From Rhodovulum sp. PH10 (GTDB taxonomy: Bacteria > Pseudomonadota > Alphaproteobacteria > Rhizobiales > Xanthobacteraceae), in NCBI RefSeq assembly GCF_000293785.1, contig NZ_AKZI01000045.1:1-64000 (forward strand): a stretch of DNA of 64,000 nucleotides. Direction: 5' to 3'. The notes under the pieces were generated by a model. That model was not told the DNA's origin. It made no database searches and saw nothing but the letters and a program-made list of their open reading frames with translations. The translations under genes were made by a program, and so were the position numbers. This document shows, in pieces, positions 57,492 to 64,000 of the stretch. The first letter of the stretch is position 1. Every line of letters begins with the position of its first letter.

Positions 57492-59246
57492 TCACTGCAC
57501 CATGTCGAGCAGCGCCTCGAACATCTCGTTGAGAACCGAGACGATCTGTGCGGCGGCCTGGTAGGCGGACTGCAGCTCGTCGATCAGCGCGGTTTCCTCG
57601 TCGACATTGACGCCCGACTGCGACGACACCGCGTCGCTCGCCGAGGCATGCACCGAGGTGGCGACCCCGAGCTCGCTCTCCGCCGAGGCGGCGGTGGAGG
57701 CGACCGCCGCGACCAGCTGCGAGGCGTAGCTCGCGAAGGTGGTGGTGGTGCTGCCGAGATTGCCGGCGGCGGCGAAGTCGTGGGTGGTCTCGAACACGTC
57801 GACCAGCGCATCGGCGACCGCCATCGAGCCGGTCGGCAGCACGGTATCGCCGACCGTGAGCGGGTCGGATTCGTCGAGCGTGGAGACGGCGAGCCGCGAT
57901 TCGTTCGCCAGGATGTCGGAGCGCACCGAAAAATCCGAGGCGCCGGTGGCGGTGACGAGATCGTTCAGCCCGAGCCAGTCCGACAGGCCCTGCCCGCCGT
58001 CGCCGACCGAACTGGTCAGCGTGCCGACCGCGACGCCGGTGTCGGCATCGTCGGCGGTCACCACCAGATGCCCGTCCGCATCGAGCGAGGCCGACAAGCC
58101 GTCGACCGCATCGATCGCGTCGACCAGATCGCCGACCGTGGTGATGGTCGACAGGTCGATGTCGGCGGAGGCGACCAGCTTGCCGTCGGCATCCACCACC
58201 GCGAACCGCGCCGTGCCGGTGGCGGAGAACCCGTCGCCGGCGTCGAGCACGGTCGTGCCGCCGAGGCTCGACGGCGCCGGCACCGCGGTGCCCTGGTTGT
58301 GAGCGGCGTTCAGCGCATCGGCGAGCGACACCGCCAGCCCATCGAGATCGGCCTGGGCATCGGGCAAGGTCTCGTCGCGCAGCGTGATCAGCGCACCGAT
58401 CGAGCCGCCCGAGATCTGCGCGGTGATGTCCACGCCGTCCACCACGATACCGGCGAAGCCGCCCGGATAGCGCGTGTCGGCGGTCACCGCGGTGGCGCTC
58501 GAATAGGACAGCGCGTGCACGGTGCCGTCGAGCAGGGTTCGGCCGCTCGCGGTGTAGATCTTCAGCGCGCCGCTCTGGTCGGTGAAGGAGGTGACGTCCA
58601 TCGCCGAGGCGACAGTCTCGAGCGCGGTGGTGCGGGCATCCTCGAGGTCGCCGGTCGGCACCCCGGCCGCCTTTGCAGCGACGATGCGGTCGTTGAGATC
58701 GTCGATGGTGGCGAGCGCCTCGTTGATCTCGTCGACGGTCGTCTCGATCTCCTGATCGGCGTCCGAGCGTAGCGACTGGATGCCGTCGGAGGTGCTGCGG
58801 AGCTGCGAGGCCACCGCATCGAGGTCGTCGACCACCTGCGCCTGCAGCGTCGCGCTCTCCGGCGTGCCGGAGAGCTGGGTCAGCGCATCGGTGAGATCGG
58901 CGATGGTGTTGGCGAGCGAGGTGCCGGTCGTCTCGTCGTCGGTGCTCGACACCGTGCCGTAGAGCGCCTGCAGGCGATCGGTGTAGCTCGCCGTCGTCTC
59001 GGCGGCGCCGAGCCGGGTGTCGGCCGCGACCAGCGAGGCGAGCAGATACTTGTCGACCGTCGAGGCGATGCTGGTCACCGCAACGCCGGTGCCGACGCCG
59101 GCGGTCGACTGCGCGGTCTGGGTCGCCACCTTCCGGGTGTAGCCCTCGCTGTCGGCGTTCGCCACATTGGCGGCGGCGACGCTCATGCGCGTCTGGGCGG
59201 TGATCAGCGCACTCGTCGCGATGCTGCGGGCGACCATGAGCGACAC
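57492..59246 (-). CDS. flgK: flagellar hook-associated protein FlgK
   Basis: The 584-residue protein has the FlgK N-terminal rod/hook helix ITAQTRMSVAAANVANADSE followed by GYTRKV, and the C-terminal helix DEETALIDELQSAYQAAAQI to the end. The middle is a large beta-rich Asp/Ala-rich region. A GTG start at 59246 is chosen because GGGAGGT lies 5 bases before it, while the ATG three codons later would be too far. It forms the first hook-filament adaptor ring. Confidence 0.93.
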   Translation of the reverse strand: MSLMVARSIATSALITAQTRMSVAAANVANADSEGYTRKVATQTAQSTAGVGTGVAVTSIASTVDKYLLASLVAADTRLGAAETTASYTDRLQALYGTVSSTDDETTGTSLANTIADLTDALTQLSGTPESATLQAQVVDDLDAVASQLRSTSDGIQSLRSDADQEIETTVDEINEALATIDDLNDRIVAAKAAGVPTGDLEDARTTALETVASAMDVTSFTDQSGALKIYTASGRTLLDGTVHALSYSSATAVTADTRYPGGFAGIVVDGVDITAQISGGSIGALITLRDETLPDAQADLDGLAVSLADALNAAHNQGTAVPAPSSLGGTTVLDAGDGFSATGTARFAVVDADGKLVASADIDLSTITTVGDLVDAIDAVDGLSASLDADGHLVVTADDADTGVAVGTLTSSVGDGGQGLSDWLGLNDLVTATGASDFSVRSDILANESRLAVSTLDESDPLTVGDTVLPTGSMAVADALVDVFETTHDFAAAGNLGSTTTTFASYASQLVAAVASTAASAESELGVATSVHASASDAVSSQSGVNVDEETALIDELQSAYQAAAQIVSVLNEMFEALLDMVQ

Positions 59247-59271
59247 GAAAGACCTCCCGTGCTTACGGCCG

Positions 59272-59754
59272 TCAGGCCCGGATGCCCTTGCAGAACGCGC
59301 CGGCCTCGATCGGCCGGCCCATGCGGCCGGTGTCGCCATAGGTGGCGCGCGTCGCCACCTCGTCGCGGATCGCCCGCATGATGGCGTCGACCCGGCGCCG
59401 GCTGGCGGCGATCGCCTGCTTCAGCCGCGCGATGTTCTCGTCCATCGCCACCCGCAGCACGCCGACCCGCTCGACCAGCCGCTCGCGCAGCGCGGCATCG
59501 GCCACCGCCGCACACACCCGGTGGCGCTCCACGTGGGCGACCCACACCTCGAGGCCGGTCGCCAGCGCGTTCTTGCGCTCGGCCGAGCCCGACAGCGAAG
59601 CCGGCAGGCCGCGCGCCAGATTGCGGTTCTCGTCCTCGATCAGCGCGATCAGCTCGTCGACCACGCCGATCACCCGGGCCACCACCGCATCCGGCGTGCT
59701 CGCCTCCGTGCGCCCCTCGCACGCTGCCGTCGACATGACACTCTCCTCGTTCAT
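59272..59754 (-). CDS. FlgN-like flagellar export chaperone
   Basis: The 160-residue protein is almost entirely helical. VIGVVDELIALIEDENRNLA near 28-47 and a long second helix from about 65 onward match FlgN, the chaperone for FlgK and FlgL, encoded directly downstream. The ATG overlaps the stop of the preceding gene (TGATG) and has AGGAGG five bases before it. Assignment rests on layout and neighbours more than motif. Confidence 0.7.
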   Translation of the reverse strand: MNEESVMSTAACEGRTEASTPDAVVARVIGVVDELIALIEDENRNLARGLPASLSGSAERKNALATGLEVWVAHVERHRVCAAVADAALRERLVERVGVLRVAMDENIARLKQAIAASRRRVDAIMRAIRDEVATRATYGDTGRMGRPIEAGAFCKGIRA

Positions 59755-60053
59755 CACGACCTCCTCCCCCGCACACTCCGCGCACCGGGCCCGCCGGCGG
59801 CGCGATAGGCGGCGAACGCCCGCGCGCCGCGCGCCGCGGCCTCCAGCTCGCGGGCGATCCGGTCGCGCTCGCTGCGCATTCTCCGCAGCACGCCGGCGAG
59901 CTCCGCGACCGCGCCCTGCAGCAATCGCCGAGCCTCGGCCGGATCCGCCGGGCGCGTCTCGCGAAGCGCCGCGGCGAGCCGTCCGAGGCGGCGCGCCCGA
60001 TGCAGCAGCGGATCGTCGACCGGGGGCGGCGGGCGGCGGCGCATCGTCGTCAC
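59754..60053 (-). CDS. unknown 99-residue coiled-coil protein in the hook operon
   Basis: A GTG start overlaps the flgE stop (GTGA) and the stop overlaps the flgN-like start (TGATG), so the frame is embedded in a translationally coupled run and very likely real. The product is Arg-rich and helical (RLLQGAVAELAGVLRRMRSE; RDRIARELEAAARGARAFA). It could be another export chaperone or a FliJ-like escort. Family not recognised. Confidence 0.65.
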   Translation of the reverse strand: MTTMRRRPPPPVDDPLLHRARRLGRLAAALRETRPADPAEARRLLQGAVAELAGVLRRMRSERDRIARELEAAARGARAFAAYRAAGGPGARSVRGRRS

Positions 60054-61306
60054 CGCACCGCGCTCATCAGCGTGTCGTACATGTCGCTCACCGTGGAGAC
60101 GACCTGTGCGGCGGCCGAATAGGCCTGCTGCGCGGTGATCATCGTGCTGAACTCCTCGGTGGTGTCGGCGGTGCTCGATTCGAGCTGGCTGCCGTAGATG
60201 TCGCCGGCCCCGCCGACGCCCGACTCGTGCAGCGTCGCGCCGCCCGAGGCGAGACTCTCCTCGTAGATGCCGCCGGACAGCGTGGTGAGCCCGTTGGGAT
60301 CCGCGAACGTCGCGACCGCGACCTTGTAGATCACCAGGGTCTCGCCGTTCGAGTAGGTCGCGGTGACGTCGCCGCCATTGGCGATCGAGACGCCGGTGAG
60401 GCTCCCGTAGGCGAGGCCGTCCTGATCGATCGATTTCAGATCGACCGCCGGCGTGGCGAGGCCGGAGGCGCGCTGGGTCAGCCCGTCCGCGCCGCCGATC
60501 GTGCCGACATCGATGGTGATGGCGCTGTCGCTCGCGCCGGTCGTCCAGTCGATCGCCAGCGTGTTGCCGGTGACGCTCGCGAGATTGCCGTCGCCGTCGA
60601 AGGTGATGGTGGTGGTGCCGCTCGAGGTGCCGGTCACCACCGAGGGATCGGAGGCGAGCGTCGCATCGGAATAGGTCGCGCTCCATGCGTTCTCCGCGGT
60701 CTTGGTCCAGGTGACGGTGACGTTGCTCGCGGTGCCGAGCGAATCGTACACCTCCAGCGTGCTGGTGAAGGTGTCGCCGACCGCGGCGTCCGCCGGCAGG
60801 TTCGCCTCCACCGTCTCGGTGGTGGTCGCCTTGGCGATGCTCTGCACCGTGCCGGTGTCGATCCGCTCGAGCGAGGCACTGTTCTCGCCGCTCGTCACGT
60901 TGCCTTCGGCGTCGGTCCGCCAGCCGAGCAGATAATATCCGTTGGAGACCAGATAGCCGTCGTCGTCGACGGTGAAGTCGCCGGCGCGGGTGTAGTAGCT
61001 CGCGCTCCCCGTCTTGCCGTCCGACACGCAGAAGAAGCCGTTTCCCTCGATCGCGATCGCAGTGTCGTTGCTGCTCGACGTGCGAAGCCCCTGCTCCGAG
61101 ATGTTGTAGCGCGTCGACACCGACACGCCGCCCGCGGAGTAGCTGCTGGTGGCGGTCGAGCTCGACAGCATGCTCTCGAAGCTGGCCGACACCGACTTGT
61201 AGCCGGTGGTCGAGGCATTGGCGATGTTGTCGGAGATCATCGAGATCGCCTGGCTCTGCGCATTGAGCGCGGACACGGCGGACGAAAGTGCACCGGACAG
61301 ACTCAT
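60050..61306 (-). CDS. flgE: flagellar hook protein FlgE
   Basis: The 418-residue protein has the rod/hook N-terminal motif (LSGALSSAVSALNAQSQAIS; DNIANASTTGYK near 28). The hook core includes a beta-rich domain around 150-300. The C-terminal helix is EFSTMITAQQAYSAAAQVVS. It polymerises into the hook under the FlgD cap encoded 25 bases upstream. Confidence 0.95.
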   Translation of the reverse strand: MSLSGALSSAVSALNAQSQAISMISDNIANASTTGYKSVSASFESMLSSSTATSSYSAGGVSVSTRYNISEQGLRTSSSNDTAIAIEGNGFFCVSDGKTGSASYYTRAGDFTVDDDGYLVSNGYYLLGWRTDAEGNVTSGENSASLERIDTGTVQSIAKATTTETVEANLPADAAVGDTFTSTLEVYDSLGTASNVTVTWTKTAENAWSATYSDATLASDPSVVTGTSSGTTTITFDGDGNLASVTGNTLAIDWTTGASDSAITIDVGTIGGADGLTQRASGLATPAVDLKSIDQDGLAYGSLTGVSIANGGDVTATYSNGETLVIYKVAVATFADPNGLTTLSGGIYEESLASGGATLHESGVGGAGDIYGSQLESSTADTTEEFSTMITAQQAYSAAAQVVSTVSDMYDTLMSAVR

Positions 61307-61330
61307 GACACGCTCTCGATACGCTGAGGC

Positions 61331-61651
61331 TCAGGATGCGGAGGTGGTGGCGCCGACCTGGGCGTAGATGTCGGCGACCGTGCTGGTCAGCTCGCCGATG
61401 CTGTCACTGATGCCGTCGAGCGTGGTCGACATGTCGGAGAGCTGATTGAAGGTCGCGTACGACATCAGCTGACCGAGGAACTCGGTGGCGTCGACCGGAT
61501 CGGTCGGGTTCTGGTTCTGGAGCTGGGTGGTGATCAGCGTCAGAAAGTCGTCGGTGTCGAGCGAGCTCGAGGTCGACGTCGTGCTGGTGGTGCTGGTGGT
61601 GCTGGTGGTGGCCGTCGTCGTGGCCGTGGAGGCGACCGAAGAGACGCTCAT
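61331..61651 (-). CDS. flgD: short flagellar hook capping protein FlgD
   Basis: The 106 residues begin with a Thr/Ser repeat (TTSTTSTTSTTST, about 14-26). They then carry the FlgD N-terminal signature DFLTLITTQLQNQNPTDPVD and TEFLGQLMSYATFNQLSDMS. The tudor-like/FnIII C-terminal domains of enterobacterial FlgD are missing, leaving only the capping helix part; short forms are known in alphaproteobacteria. It precedes flgE, its scaffold client. Confidence 0.9.
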   Translation of the reverse strand: MSVSSVASTATTTATTSTTSTTSTTSTSSSLDTDDFLTLITTQLQNQNPTDPVDATEFLGQLMSYATFNQLSDMSTTLDGISDSIGELTSTVADIYAQVGATTSAS

Positions 61652-61895
61652 GACAAAACCTCGACCGTCGTCGTGCCGCTGGGCGGCCGACTTTTGGGTG
61701 GGCGTCGCGATGTCCGATTGAACCGCGTTCGCTTGTTAGAACGGCCGAGGCGGCGTTTTCCGGCTGGAAATTCTCATGCGGCTCCCAGAAGCGCTGGCGG
61801 CCCTGGGCGGTGGCCCCTCGCGGACGCGCGAAAAGCCCGCCGGGCAGAACCGCGGCGGGCCGGGACGAGAACCGAAATCGAATTGGAAGGCGCGA

Positions 61896-62363
61896 TCAGT
61901 GCGGCGGCGGGCGCAGCGCGACCTCGGCCAAGACCTTGCGATCGGCGCGCGAGAGACCGGCGACCACCTCGGCGATCCGGTGGATGATCACCCGGTCGTT
62001 GACGATGCGTGCGCTCACGAAGGCATCGAGCTTGCCGACGAATGCGGCGGCATCGAAATTCTCCGCCTCGAGCAGGCCGCGCAGCTCGTCGTGCAGCCGA
62101 CGCGGATCGGCCGGGCCCGAGCGAATCCGCTCGTCGATCTCGCGTGTCAGATCGCGGATCTTCGTCATCGCGTCGGGCGACAGGCGCCCGTCCAGATCAC
62201 GCACGATCCGCTGCAGGCCGGGCGGCCCCGGCGGCCGGTCGAACGCCGGCCGCAGCACGGTGCCGACGAACGAGCCGGCGAGGAACAGATTGATGCCGAG
62301 CGAGACCAGCAGCACCGTCGTCAGGAGCGTGCGTGTGCGCATCGGCGCGCCATCGTCTTTCAT
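61896..62363 (-). CDS. periplasmic heavy-metal-sensor-like membrane protein
   Basis: The 155-residue protein has one N-terminal membrane helix (TLLTTVLLVSLGINLFLAGS, about 13-32). A helical periplasmic part (SPDAMTKIRDLTREIDERIR; DELRGLLEAENFDAAAFVGK) resembles the Spy/CnrX/ZraP-like metal-resistance family (Metal_resist). It follows an anti-sigma-like gene by 12 bases. In related clusters such a pair accompanies an ECF sigma factor gene, absent here. Confidence 0.78.
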   Translation of the reverse strand: MKDDGAPMRTRTLLTTVLLVSLGINLFLAGSFVGTVLRPAFDRPPGPPGLQRIVRDLDGRLSPDAMTKIRDLTREIDERIRSGPADPRRLHDELRGLLEAENFDAAAFVGKLDAFVSARIVNDRVIIHRIAEVVAGLSRADRKVLAEVALRPPPH

Positions 62364-62375
62364 CGTGACTGCGGC

Positions 62376-62897
62376 CTATCGAAGTTCGCCGAGCATCGAC
62401 CCCGGCAGGGTGTCCGGGGAGGCAGCGGGCGGCGCGCCGACGAGGAAGCTGGTCGCGAGCCCGAGCAGGAAGCAGAGCGACAGCACGACGGCCGGCCGCA
62501 ACGGGCGGCCGAGCCAGGCGACGCCGGGGGGGCGCCGACGCCGCGGCGCCGGCACGGCACGCGGATCGATCGGGCGGCGCCCGGCTGGAGCGGCGACGGG
62601 AGCGGAGGCAGCGGGAGCACCGGCGGCGGGTGCGGCTGCAGGTGTGTCGGCTGCAGGTGTATCGGCGGCGGGTGGGTCCAGCGCAGCGGCGAGAATACGC
62701 GCGGAGAGGTCGGCGGGCGCCCGTGCCGCATCGCGTGGCGCCAGCGCCCGGCGCAGCGCCACGGCCTCCGCCAGCAGCGCCCGCGCCTCGGCCGAGCGCG
62801 CCAGCAGATCACGCGCCGCGGCACGCTGCGGTTCTGGCCATGCCGAGACGTTCTCGCCCCAGCGGTCGACCAAATCCTCGAAGTCGTCGTTCGTCAT
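62376..62897 (-). CDS. anti-sigma-like single-pass membrane protein
   Basis: The 173-residue protein has a helical N-terminal cytoplasmic domain (FEDLVDRWGENVSAWPEPQR; ARALLAEAVALRRALAPRDA) and an Ala/Pro repeat linker at 75-105. One membrane helix (PAVVLSLCFLLGLATSFLVG, about 135-154) and a short outer tail follow. This layout matches small anti-sigma or companion proteins encoded between ECF sigma factor and metal-sensor genes. No sigma factor gene precedes it here. Family name not certain. Confidence 0.65.
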   Translation of the reverse strand: MTNDDFEDLVDRWGENVSAWPEPQRAAARDLLARSAEARALLAEAVALRRALAPRDAARAPADLSARILAAALDPPAADTPAADTPAAAPAAGAPAASAPVAAPAGRRPIDPRAVPAPRRRRPPGVAWLGRPLRPAVVLSLCFLLGLATSFLVGAPPAASPDTLPGSMLGELR

Positions 62898-63012
62898 TCG
62901 GCCTCTTCCATCCTGGAACAGCCTCGGTCGGAGCATCCTTGTTCCCACGTGCTCCTTAAGATTCTCGTAAAATGCGGTGGATCGGTACCCACCGGCCCAC
63001 ACTCTCGCACCA

Positions 63013-63097
63013 CGTCGCTCGGCGCGCCTCGTCGCTCGGCGCGCCTCGTCGATCGGCGCACCTCGTCGACCGGCGCGCCTCGTCGACCGGCGCGCCC
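63013..63097. repeat. five tandem 17-nt repeats
   Basis: CGTCGCTCGGCGCGCCT occurs twice. CGTCGATCGGCGCACCT, CGTCGACCGGCGCGCCT and a final copy ending CCC follow without spacing. The array lies between the fliS stop and the anti-sigma-like gene, in the only gap of this stretch. Confidence 0.88.
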
Positions 63098-63115
63098 CGA
63101 ACGACGCACCACCGG

Positions 63116-63583
63116 TCAGCGAGCGACCGAAGCCCGCGGCGCCGCCTCGATCGGTCGCGCCGCACGGCCGCCGCGCGCGCCGAGATCCTGTTCCCGCGTC
63201 GGCAGGCCGGCGATGGTCGCCCACGCGTCGCGCAGCTCGGCGAGGCCGGCGGCAATTCGGCGGTAGCGCTCCGGCGCATCCGGCTTGTGGAACGATTGCA
63301 GCACCACCAGGACATTGGTCGTGTACATGGCGTACAGACGCTCGGCAAGCGCCCCGCCCTTCTGAAAGTCGATGATGTGGCCGAGCCCGCGCAGGATCGC
63401 GGCGGCCTTCAGCACGTCCTGCAGCGCCGCGTCGGTCCGCCGTTCCTCGATCGCCCGGCCGGCGCGCTCGAGCAACACCAGCACGCGATCGTACAACAGC
63501 ACCACCGCGCGCGAGGGTGGCACGGTGGCCGCGGCGCGCGAATAGGCGAGCGCCGCCGCATGGGCATTCCGTCGGTCCGTCAT
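63116..63583 (-). CDS. fliS: flagellar export chaperone FliS
   Basis: The 155-residue protein is helical. It matches FliS in SRAVVLLYDRVLVLLERAGR near 23-42, ALQDVLKAAAILRGL near 52 and RLYAMYTTNVLVVLQ near 82. It binds flagellin C-termini before export. Its ATG overlaps the fliD stop (TGATG), the classical fliD-fliS pairing. Confidence 0.9.
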   Translation of the reverse strand: MTDRRNAHAAALAYSRAAATVPPSRAVVLLYDRVLVLLERAGRAIEERRTDAALQDVLKAAAILRGLGHIIDFQKGGALAERLYAMYTTNVLVVLQSFHKPDAPERYRRIAAGLAELRDAWATIAGLPTREQDLGARGGRAARPIEAAPRASVAR

Positions 63584-64000
63584 CAGTCGTCCTCGGCGTC
63601 CAGAAGAGCCTGCAGATAGCTCAGGGTCGATTCCGCCTCGGCGATCTTCGCCTGGTACGAGGCGTAGCGCGTGGTGAGCGTTTCGCGATATGCCGCCGCG
63701 CGGTCGGTGATGGTGTCGCTGCGCTCCTGCAGAGCTTCGTTCTGATCCTCGAGCCCGTCGATCAGCTGCTGCAGCGTGCCGTCGCTGGTGTCGGCGGCGG
63801 CGTCGGACACATTGTAGAGACGCTCGGCGACGCCCTGCCCGACGCTCACGTCGATCGACGCCGACTGGTCGCCGACGAACACGAAGGTGTAGCCTTCGTA
63901 GGCGGTGCCGGCGGCGCCGATGATGCGGGTGCCGCTGATGGTGAACAGCGACGTGTCGCCGCCGACCGCGGCGGAGGCGATGCTGCCGTCGTCGCCGACG
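63583..64000 (-). CDS. fliD: flagellar filament cap protein FliD, C-terminal part
   Basis: The frame is open to the window end, so only the last 138 residues are seen. They include SLFTISGTRIIGAAGTAYEG and the FliD C-terminal helical region DGTLQQLIDGLEDQNEALQE, then RYASYQAKIAEAESTLSYLQ. The N-terminus lies outside the window. FliD caps the growing filament. The stop overlaps fliS. Confidence 0.9.
   Translation of the reverse strand, partial: VGDDGSIASAAVGGDTSLFTISGTRIIGAAGTAYEGYTFVFVGDQSASIDVSVGQGVAERLYNVSDAAADTSDGTLQQLIDGLEDQNEALQERSDTITDRAAAYRETLTTRYASYQAKIAEAESTLSYLQALLDAEDD

Noticed and set aside
56391-58772. 793-codon plus-strand frame opposite flgL and flgK
   Set aside because: Antisense shadow; flgK and flgL have the expected terminal helices and order.

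Overview
The window reads as a chromosomal segment of a high-GC alphaproteobacterium, most likely of the order Hyphomicrobiales (Rhizobiales). This rests on gene order: a pepA/lptG-lptD-surA-pdxA-rsmA block, a fabD-fabG-acpP-fabF-mltG-yicC-gmk block, rpsF-rpsR-DUF2232-rplI, folE/hisI next to an IscU-like scaffold and yidD, and a flagellar hook/filament-cap cluster. I cannot name a genus. Most reading frames over 200 codons lying opposite these genes are GC-driven shadows.

Left end (1-8.2 kb): a minus-strand operon kaiC-kaiB-HWE histidine kinase, a clock-like module without kaiA, is followed by about 1.1 kb without a convincing gene. Next comes a small membrane protein overlapping an XRE-cupin regulator. 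This faces a minus-strand group of a cystathionine beta-synthase-like gene, a 61-aa gene and an extremely methionine/cysteine-rich 125-aa protein. The cystathionine beta-synthase-like frame runs directly into the last ~37 codons of a gamma-family transsulfuration enzyme, which looks like the scar of a deletion. The 61-aa and Met-rich genes begin with the same 16-nt leader.

Middle-left (8.2-25.4 kb): metabolic and housekeeping genes include a Tat-exported cyclase, a lipid kinase, a phosphoesterase, a chemoreceptor, an ABC-F protein and an RMD1-family protein. A two-gene pathway (pyruvoyl arginine decarboxylase plus agmatinase) can convert arginine to putrescine, and its ribosome-binding site sits inside a perfect 9-bp inverted repeat. 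Then follow trpS, an S10 carboxypeptidase, a lipoprotein, holC, a toxin-antitoxin pair and pepA.

Centre (25.9-42.3 kb): lptG-lptD-surA-pdxA-rsmA build the outer membrane and make cofactor and rRNA modifications. Facing them, fabD-fabG-acpP-fabF-mltG and yicC-gmk cover fatty-acid synthesis, murein processing, RNA and GMP metabolism. lptF, which usually precedes lptG, is absent here. Between fabD and rpsF lies a two-gene unit whose second gene carries a frameshift.

Right (42.3-64 kb): ribosomal genes, hisI, folE, the IscU-like gene, a periplasmic ClpP-like protein, yidD, a repeat-rich membrane protein, thrS, a cytochrome c, a proline-rich secreted protein and a nitroreductase lead into minus-strand flagellar genes. 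These read fliD-fliS, then an anti-sigma-like/metal-sensor-like pair, then flgD-flgE-unknown-flgN-flgK-flgL. Short tandem repeats of 14-17 nt recur in at least four intergenic positions and inside two coding regions.
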